Below are positions 42,558 through 52,420 of a stretch of 64,000 bases of DNA, piece by piece. Position 1 is the first letter of the stretch; each line of letters starts with the position of its first letter. The notes below the pieces were generated by a model. The model made no database searches. It was not told the DNA's origin and was given only the letters and a program-made list of their open reading frames with translations. The translations under genes and the position numbers were made by a program. The stretch is from NCBI RefSeq assembly GCF_000212355.1, contig NC_015496.1:1426001-1490000 (forward strand), read 5' to 3'. This DNA is from Dokdonia sp. 4H-3-7-5. GTDB taxonomy: Bacteria; Bacteroidota; Bacteroidia; Flavobacteriales; Flavobacteriaceae.

Positions 42558-42565
42558 TATATTTG
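42558..42565 (+). promoter_or_regulatory. -7 promoter element for gdhA
   Basis: TATATTTG, 51 bp before the gdhA ATG. No TTG at the -33 position. Confidence 0.45.
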
Positions 42566-42607
42566 TATTCAGTAAAAATTGATTTGTAAAATACATTCTC
42601 ACAATAG

Positions 42608-43960
<1,353 letters not shown>

Positions 43961-43981
43961 TTACTACTTTATATAATTTTT

Positions 43982-44009
43982 AAAAGGGTAGCTTGGGCTG
44001 CCCTTTTTT
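43982..44009 (+). terminator. Rho-independent terminator after gdhA
   Basis: Stem 43982-43992 with 43997-44007, one G-T pair, then T's. Palindrome copy 15 starts five bases later. Confidence 0.88.
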
Positions 44010-44013
44010 GTTG

Positions 44014-44029
44014 CGCTTTCGCGAAAGCG
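44014..44029. repeat. Iterated palindrome copy 15 (exact, after gdhA terminator)
   Basis: CGCTTTCGCGAAAGCG, directly downstream of the gdhA terminator. Confidence 0.96.
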
Positions 44030-44093
44030 TACCCTACATAAAGTCGTATTGATATATGCAAATGCCTCATTTCAATTCACAGTGCAATAATTG

Positions 44094-44101
44094 TACATTT
44101 G
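44094..44101 (+). promoter_or_regulatory. -7 promoter element for porZ-recO
   Basis: TACATTTG, 29 bp before the GTG start of the porZ-like gene; full TAnnTTTG match. Confidence 0.5.
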
Positions 44102-44130
44102 ATCGTTTTAATAAATAAGATTTTATTGCT

Positions 44131-46410
44131 GTGAATATACGTTTTCTTTTTATAGTATTCTTGGTTTCATCTATTACGATGGCACAAGATTTTTCTGAGG
44201 ATTGGACAGCTCATTTTTCTTATAATCAAACCGTAGGTATCACCTCTGGGAATGACAAGGTGTATGTGGCATCTGAGAATGCGGTTTTTATTTATAATAC
44301 ACTAGATGGTACTACCACAAACCGAACTACGGTAAATGGTCTTTCTGGTAATTTAATCTCTTCTATATATTATAGTAAGAGTTTTGACACGCTTTTCGTG
44401 GGTTATGAAAATGGAGTGATAGATGTTATTGTGGGAAACACTTTTGATGTACTTACGGTTGTAGATATTTTTAATAAACCAGCTATCCCACCAGATCGCA
44501 AGCGTATCAACCACTTTGAAGAATATAACGGGTTTGTTTATATAGCTTCAGGTTTTGGGGTGTCACTTTATGATGTAGAGAGACTTGAGTTTGATGACTC
44601 CTATTTTATTGGTAATAATGGAGGACTTTTAGATATAGGTAGTACTGCGGTTCTAGAACCATATATTTATGCGGCAACTACAGATGGCGGACTGCGTAGG
44701 GCACTCGTAGCAAACGATAATCTTATAGATTTTAATAACTGGGAGACAACTAGAAATGGCGCTTTTGAGAAGATTATAGAATTTGACAATAACCTTTACT
44801 TACAAGAGGATAATAGTCTTTTAGCCTCATCTAATGGGTTAGATTTTTCTGCTTTTCAAAATTTTCAAACTTCCATTATAGATTTACAATCTAGTGCAGA
44901 GAATATTATAGTCACACTTAACGCTGGTGTTTTTTTATATGATGTAACTGGCATCCAAGTCCAAAATTACGGAGCTATAGAAGATTTTATCCCTAGATAT
45001 ACCACTGCAATTATGGAAGATGGCGCTGTGTTTATTGGTACTTTAGGGTCTGGTGTTGCTCTCTTTGATATCACAACACCGGGAGAAATAACCCGTTTAT
45101 TGCCTAATGGACCTTTAGAGAATGCTCATTTTGACCTAGCAGCAAGCGCAGGTTCTGTGTGGTCTGTTTTTGGTGATTATACGGTATCATACAATCCATT
45201 CCCACTTAAAAGACAAGGAATAAGTCGTTATTCTGAAGCAGAGGGATGGAGTTTTATACCGCAGGAAGATTTCTTTGGAGCTAGTAATTTTGTACATATT
45301 GCTATTAATGATCAAGATCCGTCTCGATTATATGCTAGCTCTTTTAATGGAGGACTTGTGGAGATTATAGATGAAACTCCAAGTATTCTCTATGATGAAA
45401 ATAATAGTCCGCTTTTACCAGTTGCCACTACGACAAATGATGTGAGAGTAAACGGAGGAGCATTTGATAATGAAGGAAACTTCTGGGTGACTAATGCACG
45501 TTCTGTACTAGGCTTACAAAGGGTTTCTTCTAGCGGACAGTTTACTCCGTTTAATACAGAAGAGATTCTTGCTGGTGAAGATGCAAACCTAGATGCAGTT
45601 GCTATTACCCCAGATGGTAATATTTTTGTGGGAACAGATAGAAGAGGTGTTATTGCTTTTAATCCAGGTACAAATACGTTTGCTCGTCTAGCAGGTGAGG
45701 ATGGGGCTGGAAACCTTCCCATAGATGATATACGATCACTAGCTGTAGATAGAAACGGAGCACTCTGGATAGGCACAAGATTAGGTTTGCGAGTGCTATT
45801 TGGACCTTCACAACTATTTGAAAATCTTCAGGCAAGTGCAAATGCTATCATAATATTACAAGATGGTATTGCTCAAGAGCTACTTAATGATCAGGTAGTA
45901 ACAGATATTATTGTAGATGGCGCAAATAATAAGTGGCTTGCCACTGCAGATTCAGGTGTGTTTTATGTGAGTCCTAATGGTCAAGAAACTATTTTTCATT
46001 TTACTACAGATAACTCACCACTTCCTTCAAATACAGTGCAATCTGTAGCAATTGATCCAGAAACCGGTAGTGTGTACTTTGGTACGATAAGAGGTATGGT
46101 AGCTTTTGACGGCTCCTCCACCGCACCAGCCGAAGATCTTGAAGAAGTGCTCGTGTACCCAAACCCCGTAAGGCCTGGATTTAACGGTAATGTGCGTATA
46201 GAAGGGCTTACTGCAAATACTAATGTGAAGATTACAGATTTAGTTGGTAATCTTGTCTATGAAGAAAATACCACGGGTGGAAGCATTGAGTGGGATACTA
46301 CTGCTTTTGGGCGACATAAGGTTGCTTCTGGAGTATACCTCATTATTATTACGGGACCTCCAGAAGAGTTGCGAGAAACTACCATTGAGAAAGTTATGAT
46401 CATTAGATAA
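44131..46410 (+). CDS. porZ: PorZ-like T9SS component with a C-terminal sorting domain
   Basis: The 759-residue protein starts with GTG (a signal peptide ending TMAQ supports this). Two beta-propeller-like halves follow (ITSGNDKVYVASENAVFIYNTLDG, GSVWSVFGDYTVSYNPFPLKR, DIRSLAVDRNGALWIGTRLGLRV). The C-terminus, from VYPNPVRPG, is a T9SS sorting-domain-type beta sandwich. This is the PorZ layout, the surface protein that helps deliver anionic lipopolysaccharide to T9SS cargo. Its stop overlaps the recO start by one base (TAATG). porZ-recO linkage is common in Bacteroidetes. Confidence 0.87.
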   Translation: MNIRFLFIVFLVSSITMAQDFSEDWTAHFSYNQTVGITSGNDKVYVASENAVFIYNTLDGTTTNRTTVNGLSGNLISSIYYSKSFDTLFVGYENGVIDVIVGNTFDVLTVVDIFNKPAIPPDRKRINHFEEYNGFVYIASGFGVSLYDVERLEFDDSYFIGNNGGLLDIGSTAVLEPYIYAATTDGGLRRALVANDNLIDFNNWETTRNGAFEKIIEFDNNLYLQEDNSLLASSNGLDFSAFQNFQTSIIDLQSSAENIIVTLNAGVFLYDVTGIQVQNYGAIEDFIPRYTTAIMEDGAVFIGTLGSGVALFDITTPGEITRLLPNGPLENAHFDLAASAGSVWSVFGDYTVSYNPFPLKRQGISRYSEAEGWSFIPQEDFFGASNFVHIAINDQDPSRLYASSFNGGLVEIIDETPSILYDENNSPLLPVATTTNDVRVNGGAFDNEGNFWVTNARSVLGLQRVSSSGQFTPFNTEEILAGEDANLDAVAITPDGNIFVGTDRRGVIAFNPGTNTFARLAGEDGAGNLPIDDIRSLAVDRNGALWIGTRLGLRVLFGPSQLFENLQASANAIIILQDGIAQELLNDQVVTDIIVDGANNKWLATADSGVFYVSPNGQETIFHFTTDNSPLPSNTVQSVAIDPETGSVYFGTIRGMVAFDGSSTAPAEDLEEVLVYPNPVRPGFNGNVRIEGLTANTNVKITDLVGNLVYEENTTGGSIEWDTTAFGRHKVASGVYLIIITGPPEELRETTIEKVMIIR

Positions 46411-47129
46411 TGCTAGTAAAAACTGAAGCCATTGTATTTTCTGCACTCAAATATGGAGAAGCAGATCTCATTGTAAAAGCCTTTACAAAAAGTAGCGGAC
46501 TCAAATCTTACCTTATTAGAGGAGTTTTAAAATCAAAGAAGGGTAAGCTTCGTGTTGCCATGTTCCAGCCGCTCACACATTTAGAGATTGAAGCAAATCA
46601 TAAGGATAAGGGAACTTTAGAAAGTATACGCGAGGCAAAAGTGGTCACGCATTACACAAGTTTACATACGGAAGTGGCAAAAAGTGCCATTGTTTTTTTT
46701 ATTGCAGATGTACTTAGATCTTCTGTGCAAGAGGAAGAAGAAAACGTACCTCTCTTTGATTTTATAGTGAACGCTAGCTTATGGCTAGATTTAAATAATA
46801 CGATTGCAAATTTTCATTTATTATTTCTTTTGAAGTTAAGCAGCTATTTAGGTTTTTATCCTGATGACTCAGAGGTTCAGCATGAGTACTTTAACTTGAT
46901 GGACGGGATGTTTGAAAATGCAGAGACAAGTATTTACTGTCGTTCTGGACAGGATATTGAGTTGTTAAAGTTATTCTTGGGCACAAATTTTGATGCACTA
47001 GTTTCTATCAAACTAAACCAAAAACAGCGCACCTCTTTTCTCAACATGCTATTACAGTATTATGAGTTACATTTACACGGTTTTAAAAAACCTAGATCAC
47101 TAGCGGTGCTCAATTCAATTTTTAGCTAA
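46410..47129 (+). CDS. recO: DNA repair protein RecO
   Basis: The protein (239 aa) has the RecO layout: an N-terminal OB fold (VKTEAIVFSALKYGEADLIVKAFTKSSGLKSYLIRGVLKSKKGKLR...FQPLTHLEIEA) and a C-terminal helical domain. The zinc-cysteine cluster of many RecO proteins is not evident (only one Cys, in SIYCRSGQ), as in Bacteroidetes forms. RecO loads RecA with RecR during gap repair. Its start overlaps the porZ stop by one base, so translation is coupled; the TonB receptor follows after one base. Confidence 0.92.
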   Translation: MLVKTEAIVFSALKYGEADLIVKAFTKSSGLKSYLIRGVLKSKKGKLRVAMFQPLTHLEIEANHKDKGTLESIREAKVVTHYTSLHTEVAKSAIVFFIADVLRSSVQEEEENVPLFDFIVNASLWLDLNNTIANFHLLFLLKLSSYLGFYPDDSEVQHEYFNLMDGMFENAETSIYCRSGQDIELLKLFLGTNFDALVSIKLNQKQRTSFLNMLLQYYELHLHGFKKPRSLAVLNSIFS

Positions 47130-47130
47130 A

Positions 47131-49542
47131 ATGCGCATACTTTTTACCCTACTCTTATTTGTAGTTGTCTCTGTACAAGCTCAAAAAATAACGGTGCTTG
47201 ATGTAGATACGCGCGAACCTATAATAGGAGTTGCTATTTTTAATAAAGATAAAAGTAAAAGTGCCCTCACAGATTTTGATGGGCGAGCAGATGTGACCGC
47301 TTTCGCGAAAGCGGAAATCCTTTATTTTCAAGAAGTCGCACATAAAGATGCGCAATACAGCAAAGCGGAAATAATAGCGCTTTCTAATAGAATCTTCTTG
47401 AAGCAGAAGGATAATCAGCTTACGGAAATTGTGCTCTCTGCTAGCAAATTTGCACAAAGCCGAAAGAACGTTCCACAAAAGATAGTAGGAATCTCATCTG
47501 AAGATATACAGCGCGCAAACCCACAAACAGCAGCAGATTTGCTACAAGCAAGTGGCTCTGTATTTGTGCAAAAAAGTCAGCAAGGTGGAGGTAGTCCTTT
47601 AATAAGAGGATTCTCTACAAATAGGTTACTCATTACCCTAGATGGTGTGCGTTTTAATACCGCAATCTTTAGAGGAGGAAACGTACAGAATGTAATCTCA
47701 ATAGATCCATTTACTATAGATCGTACAGAGGTTCTACTAGGTCCAGGATCTGTAATTTATGGTAGTGATGCTGTGGGTGGAGTGATGAACTTTTATACAA
47801 AGCAACCTAAGCTTTCATTTACAGAAACTAATGTGGTTACAGGCACTGCAGTTGCTCGTGTAAATACTGCAAATAATGAAAAGACAGGACATTTTGATAT
47901 AAATATAGGGAAGCGCAACTGGTCTTTTCTTACTAGTGCAAGCTACTCAGATTATGATGACCAGCGTCAAGGGAAGCATGGTCCAGATGATTATTTACGC
48001 ACTGATTTTGTAAAAATTATAGACGGCGTTGATACCGCCGTGGTTAATGATGATCCTTTAATACAAGAAGGTTCTGCCTTTAACTCATTAAACTTAATGC
48101 AAAAAGTGCGTTTTAGGCCTAACGATACTTGGGATTTTAACTTAGGTCTTATTTATGCTACTACATCAGATTATGATCGTTATGATAGATTAACGAGAAA
48201 AAGAGATGGAGAGTTTAGAGCAGCAGAGTGGTTTTATGGGCCACAGCAATGGTTTATGACTAACCTCCAGATTGATAAAGAAGGTTATGGTAGTTTTTAC
48301 AATCGAGCAAGAGCAACCATTACGTATCAGAACTCTAAAGAGAGTAGAAATGACCGTGATTTTGGCGGAACAGATTTTTTTGAAACTGACGAGAATGTAG
48401 ATGCGTTCTCTGTAGGTTTAGACTTTACAAAAAATCTAAAATCAAAACGTAATAAAGTCTTTTATGGGCTAGAGTATGTGCACAATAAAGTAGGATCTAA
48501 TGGTCAAGTAACAGATATCACTACGGGAACTATAAGTAATCAAGCTTCTCGCTATCCAGACGGATCTACATGGCAATCTCTAGCAGCTTATGGAAGCATA
48601 CAATTAGAACTTACAGAGAAGACACGCCTGCAATCTGGCCTGCGTTATAACCACATACTACTTGCAGCCGATTTTTCTGATAACAATGAGTTTTTTGCAC
48701 TGCCTTTTGATAAAGCAGATTTAAGTACTGGGAACCTTACAGGAAGTATAGGTGTAACTCATGAGGTTTCTAAGACTGTAAGCCTCAAAGCAAATCTAGG
48801 AACAGCGTTTAGAGCGCCTAACATCGATGATGTAGGTAAGATATTTGATAGCGAGCCAGGATCTGTGGTAGTGCCTAATCCTAATCTTAAATCTGAGTAT
48901 GCTTACAATGGCGAACTAGGATTTAACTTCATTTTTTCTAACGCACTAAGGCTGGATGTAAACGGTTATTACACCTTGCTGGAGAATGCCTTAGTACGTC
49001 GTGATTTTGATCTTGATGGCGTAACAGAGATATCTTATCAGGGAGAGTTAAGTAACGTGCAAGCAATACAGAATGCCTCAAAAGCTGAGGTTTATGGTAT
49101 AGAAATAGGTGCAGATGCAAAACTTTCTAAAACCCTGAAACTTACAGGGCAGTTCAATTATACGAGTGGTGTAGAACAAGATGAAGATGGTAGTTACATT
49201 CCGTTTAGGCACGTGGCGCCGCTTTTTGGTAATAACCATTTAATATGGACTAGTAATAAATGGACGCTAGATGCTTCGGTGGCTTATAGTGGCTCTTTTG
49301 ATTTTGATGAACTTGCTCCTAGTCAACAAAGTAACTCACACCTTTATGCACTAGACGGAGATGGTAATCCTTACTCGCCTAGCTGGTATGAACTTAGTTT
49401 AGGTAGCCGTTATGTGCTTTCAGATAGTTGGTCTTTTACTGCAAATCTTGATAATATTACAGACCAGCGATACCGTACATATTCATCTGGTATAGCTGCT
49501 GCGGGAAGAAATTTAATACTTGCGGCGACTTATAATTTTTAA
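47131..49542 (+). CDS. TonB-dependent outer-membrane receptor
   Basis: The 803-residue receptor has a signal peptide ending VQA. A CarboxypepD_reg-like domain (about 20-85) follows, then a plug domain with ASKFAQSRKNVPQKIVGISSEDIQRANPQTAADLLQASGSVFVQKSQQGGGSPLIRGFSTNRLLITLDGVRFN, and a long beta barrel ending in an aromatic residue (LAATYNF). Such receptors import metal chelates or vitamins. DGVRFN and RGFSTNR are plug features shared with haem/vitamin-type receptors, but the substrate is undecided. Palindrome copy 16 is read as TAFAKAE in the N-terminal domain. It starts one base after the recO stop. Confidence 0.92.
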   Translation: MRILFTLLLFVVVSVQAQKITVLDVDTREPIIGVAIFNKDKSKSALTDFDGRADVTAFAKAEILYFQEVAHKDAQYSKAEIIALSNRIFLKQKDNQLTEIVLSASKFAQSRKNVPQKIVGISSEDIQRANPQTAADLLQASGSVFVQKSQQGGGSPLIRGFSTNRLLITLDGVRFNTAIFRGGNVQNVISIDPFTIDRTEVLLGPGSVIYGSDAVGGVMNFYTKQPKLSFTETNVVTGTAVARVNTANNEKTGHFDINIGKRNWSFLTSASYSDYDDQRQGKHGPDDYLRTDFVKIIDGVDTAVVNDDPLIQEGSAFNSLNLMQKVRFRPNDTWDFNLGLIYATTSDYDRYDRLTRKRDGEFRAAEWFYGPQQWFMTNLQIDKEGYGSFYNRARATITYQNSKESRNDRDFGGTDFFETDENVDAFSVGLDFTKNLKSKRNKVFYGLEYVHNKVGSNGQVTDITTGTISNQASRYPDGSTWQSLAAYGSIQLELTEKTRLQSGLRYNHILLAADFSDNNEFFALPFDKADLSTGNLTGSIGVTHEVSKTVSLKANLGTAFRAPNIDDVGKIFDSEPGSVVVPNPNLKSEYAYNGELGFNFIFSNALRLDVNGYYTLLENALVRRDFDLDGVTEISYQGELSNVQAIQNASKAEVYGIEIGADAKLSKTLKLTGQFNYTSGVEQDEDGSYIPFRHVAPLFGNNHLIWTSNKWTLDASVAYSGSFDFDELAPSQQSNSHLYALDGDGNPYSPSWYELSLGSRYVLSDSWSFTANLDNITDQRYRTYSSGIAAAGRNLILAATYNF
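47298..47313. repeat. Iterated palindrome copy 16 (exact, in TonB receptor)
   Basis: CGCTTTCGCGAAAGCG, read as AFAKA in the N-terminal domain of the receptor. Confidence 0.95.
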
Positions 49543-49546
49543 AGTT

Positions 49547-49564
49547 ACGCTTTCGCGAAAGCGT
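49547..49564. repeat. Iterated palindrome copy 17 (exact 18 bp, intergenic)
   Basis: ACGCTTTCGCGAAAGCGT, five bases after the receptor stop and between convergent genes; no separate terminator, so the palindrome itself may end transcription. Confidence 0.96.
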
Positions 49565-49592
49565 ACCAAACAGCAATAATTCAACGAGCTTA

Positions 49593-50267
49593 CTACTTGC
49601 TTTTTCCTCCTACTATAATTACAATCTCACCTTTAGGAGGTTTGTTTGTATAATGGGCAAGTACTTCTGTGGCAGTCCCGCGCACGGTTTCCTCATGTAA
49701 TTTTGTAATCTCTCGAGAGACAGAAACCGGACGGTCTGCACCAAAATACTCTATAAAGTGACCTAGTGTTTTTATGAGCTTATGAGGTGATTCATAAATG
49801 ATCATCGTGCGCGTTTCTTCTTGAAGTGCTAGAAAGCGAGTTTGGCGCCCTTTCTTTACAGGAAGAAATCCCTCAAAAATAAATTTATCATTAGGGAAGC
49901 CACTATTTACAAGCGCAGGTACAAATGCTGTTGCACCTGGTAAACAGTCTACCTCTATGCCCGCCTCAACGCAAGCACGTGTAAGTAAAAAACCAGGGTC
50001 AGAGATGGCGGGAGTTCCTGCGTCACTTATACACGCAATTACCTCACCTGCTTGAATACGCTTAACAATGGTATCCACTGTCTGGTGTTCATTATGCATG
50101 TGATGGCTCATCATCTGCGTGCCTATTTCATAGTACTTAAGTAGCTTACCACTCGTGCGAGTGTCTTCGGCTAGAATAAGATCTGCTTCCTTAAGTATGC
50201 GAATAGCACGGAAGGTCATATCTTCAAGATTACCAATGGGTGTAGGAACTAAGTAGAGTTTTGACAT
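49593..50267 (-). CDS. rsmI: 16S rRNA (cytidine(1402)-2'-O)-methyltransferase
   Basis: The methyltransferase (224 aa) has tetrapyrrole-methylase fold motifs: LYLVPTPIGNLEDMTFRAIRILKEADLILAEDTRTS, VACISDAGTPAISDPGFLLTRACVEAGIEVDCLPG and FEGFLP...YESPHKLIKTL. It modifies ribosomal decoding-site C1402. A TAACTTTG -7 box sits four bases before the ATG, so its transcript is leaderless or nearly so. Confidence 0.96.
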   Translation of the reverse strand: MSKLYLVPTPIGNLEDMTFRAIRILKEADLILAEDTRTSGKLLKYYEIGTQMMSHHMHNEHQTVDTIVKRIQAGEVIACISDAGTPAISDPGFLLTRACVEAGIEVDCLPGATAFVPALVNSGFPNDKFIFEGFLPVKKGRQTRFLALQEETRTMIIYESPHKLIKTLGHFIEYFGADRPVSVSREITKLHEETVRGTATEVLAHYTNKPPKGEIVIIVGGKSK

Positions 50268-50271
50268 GCCG

Positions 50272-50279
50272 CAAAGTTA
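50272..50279 (-). promoter_or_regulatory. -7 promoter element for rsmI (near-leaderless)
   Basis: TAACTTTG on the minus strand, four bases before the rsmI ATG at 50267. Confidence 0.5.
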
Positions 50280-50308
50280 GTGATTAATGATAGTTTGTAG
50301 ATGTAAAA

Positions 50309-50671
50309 CTAGCGATACATAGGTCTTACTTCTTTGCCAAAAAAGTAAGAAGCAAGAAGTAGTACTAATGCAACAAGCGTCAAAGTAATATCATGATCTG
50401 CCTTGTAGTGTGCGGCAGCTGCGAGTACTACGTCAAAAAATATTCCAGCATAAGCCCACTCTGTAAGCCACGGAATACCTCTCCATAATAACATAAGGAT
50501 TGCGCAAATTTTTAATACTGCTAGTGGTACCACAACATATATAGGATAATCTAGAGCTTTAAAAAAACCTTCAACCATCTCAGTGTTTCTAAAATACATT
50601 TGAGCCGAGTAGAGCATGATAGCGCAAATGCCTATTGTGGTAATCCAGTAAATAATACGTGGTACTTTCAT
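50309..50671 (-). CDS. DoxX-like membrane protein
   Basis: The protein (120 aa) has four predicted membrane spans and DoxX-like features: RIIYWITTIGICAIMLYSAQMYF, LDYPIYVVVPLAVLKICAILMLLW and a C-terminal span ending YFFGKEV. DoxX-family proteins are inner membrane, some linked to quinone or thiol redox. It stands alone; the region 50672-50801 upstream shows no gene. Confidence 0.85.
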   Translation of the reverse strand: MKVPRIIYWITTIGICAIMLYSAQMYFRNTEMVEGFFKALDYPIYVVVPLAVLKICAILMLLWRGIPWLTEWAYAGIFFDVVLAAAAHYKADHDITLTLVALVLLLASYFFGKEVRPMYR

Positions 50672-50801
50672 AGAGTAATTGCGTTGTTTTTAGAGTTGAA
50701 AGATGCCGTTTTGCGCATTTTGTCGCAATTCTTAATCAAAACTTATTATGTTTTACTATAATCTGTCGTCAACTACTTCATTTACGAGTAGTGTGAAATT
50801 T

Positions 50802-51647
50802 TTATGAATACCTTCCTTCCACAATCTCTAGAAAGCGTGTTTCTTGTACTTCTTTTCCTTCCCAATTATTATAATCAGGTTTTACCATTTGGGAGATAAA
50901 AGTGCGAGCTTCTACTGCAGAGCCAAAGGTTTCTAGTTGACTTAATACTCTATTGTAATCTGAGGTACTTCCGGCAAATAGATGTTTTATAAAGGAGAGT
51001 TTATCGTTGAGTCCAATTTTTAAACCAGTTTTCAAACGATCATTAAGGTTTTTTGGCTTATCATCTGCCACTTCTTGACTAGTGATTTCTTTACGTTCGA
51101 AAATGGGCATTTGTCCGAATTCATTTCCTATTTCAAAACTATCTGCTTTGCCAACAGCTGGCTGAGGTGGTATAATTGCGTCTATCACCTTATCAATATC
51201 TGCAGCCTCAGGAGTCATTTCTGGCCACATGTCTTTAATTTTTTCAATCACAGGCTCATGTACGGGCTCATCGTCATCATTATATTGCGTGCCATCTGGT
51301 CTGTGGTGATCATCTGTTCCTTTTGCTTCGGCGTATCTCGCTTGATTGTCTGCTAGTATTTCGGCAGGCGTTCTTGTAGGAGACGGAGTAGGAGTTTGGG
51401 TTTCTAGATCTGCTGGTGACGGTTTCTTTGCTGGTGCAAGTTCCTCATCTACCATTACTTCCTCTAGTTCTCTAAGTCCCAAGGTAGGTTTTCCTGCATT
51501 TTCGAGCTGTTCTGCATAAGCAAGAACAGTAAGCTTTTCATGCAGTTTTCTAGTTGTATCTGCCAGTTGTTTATAATCTGCATCGTCACGTAGTTGTAGG
51601 ATTTTATGAGCTATGCTTACGAGTTCTGCCTTGATAGTTTTCTTCAT
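50802..51647 (-). CDS. Conserved cytoplasmic protein of unknown function (Flavobacteria)
   Basis: I recognise no named family. The 281-residue protein has three parts: an N-terminal helical region (IAHKILQLRDDADYKQLADTTRKLHEKLTVLAYAEQLENAG), a disordered acidic and Pro/Thr-rich middle (about 70-165, with PTPSPTRTP), and a C-terminal helical domain (about 200-281) containing LNDRLKTGLKIGLNDKLSFIKHLFAGSTSDYNRVLSQLETF. The C-terminal part is the most conserved-looking. It lies divergent from tdk and downstream of a region without other genes. No signal or membrane span is seen. Confidence 0.75.
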   Translation of the reverse strand: MKKTIKAELVSIAHKILQLRDDADYKQLADTTRKLHEKLTVLAYAEQLENAGKPTLGLRELEEVMVDEELAPAKKPSPADLETQTPTPSPTRTPAEILADNQARYAEAKGTDDHHRPDGTQYNDDDEPVHEPVIEKIKDMWPEMTPEAADIDKVIDAIIPPQPAVGKADSFEIGNEFGQMPIFERKEITSQEVADDKPKNLNDRLKTGLKIGLNDKLSFIKHLFAGSTSDYNRVLSQLETFGSAVEARTFISQMVKPDYNNWEGKEVQETRFLEIVEGRYS

Positions 51648-51760
51648 AACTTTGAGATATGTGGAGTGGTTTCAACGTAATTTTGATACATTTACCTCTG
51701 CCTTAATCATTGGGATTAATAAAACGGAATTATTGCCGTTTTGGTCTAGAAAAGTACAAA

Positions 51761-52420
51761 ATGTTTCTCGAAAATACAGTAAATCATAAAGAGCAATTTG
51801 GCTGGATTGAAGTCATTTGTGGATCTATGTTCTCTGGTAAAACAGAAGAACTCATCCGCAGGCTCAAACGCGCGCAGTTTGCAAAACAAAAAGTTGAGAT
51901 TTTTAAACCTGCTGTAGACACGCGCTACGATGAAGAAATGGTGGTCTCACATGATGCAAATGAAATACGTTCTACACCAGTTCCTGCAGCTGCAAATATT
52001 CCTATGCTAGCAGATGGATGTGATGTGGTGGGGATTGATGAGGCACAATTTTTTGACGATGAGATTGTACAGGTTTGCAATGATCTGGCAAATCGCGGCA
52101 TACGAGTAATAGTTGCTGGTCTTGATATGGATTTTAAAGGAAACCCTTTTGGCCCTATGCCTAATCTAATGGCAACGGCAGAGTATGTTACTAAGGTTCA
52201 TGCAGTTTGTACTCGTACAGGTAACCTGGCTCAATATAGCTATAGAAAAGCACAAAGCGAGGATATCGTGATGCTAGGTGAGACAGAAGAGTATGAACCA
52301 CTCTCACGTGCTGCATACTATAAAGCTATGTTGCGTGACAGATTACGTAAGATGGATGTAGAAACTCCCGAAGAAATCACAACAAGTAACGCAAGGCAAA
52401 CCCCTCAAGATCCTAACTAA
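51761..52420 (+). CDS. tdk: Thymidine kinase (type II), with degraded zinc lasso
   Basis: The kinase (219 aa) has [19 protein letters not shown] (P-loop, residues 21-39), [36 protein letters not shown] (with the catalytic Glu in DEAQ), and the C-terminal lasso. The lasso's usual CxxCG...CxxC zinc site reads [15 protein letters not shown] and later [15 protein letters not shown], so only one Cys remains. Bacteroidetes enzymes commonly show this. The start at 51761 fits the family; a longer frame from 51710 would add 17 unlikely residues. Its stop overlaps the alr ATG by one base. Confidence 0.93.
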   Translation: MFLENTVNHKEQFGWIEVICGSMFSGKTEELIRRLKRAQFAKQKVEIFKPAVDTRYDEEMVVSHDANEIRSTPVPAAANIPMLADGCDVVGIDEAQFFDDEIVQVCNDLANRGIRVIVAGLDMDFKGNPFGPMPNLMATAEYVTKVHAVCTRTGNLAQYSYRKAQSEDIVMLGETEEYEPLSRAAYYKAMLRDRLRKMDVETPEEITTSNARQTPQDPN

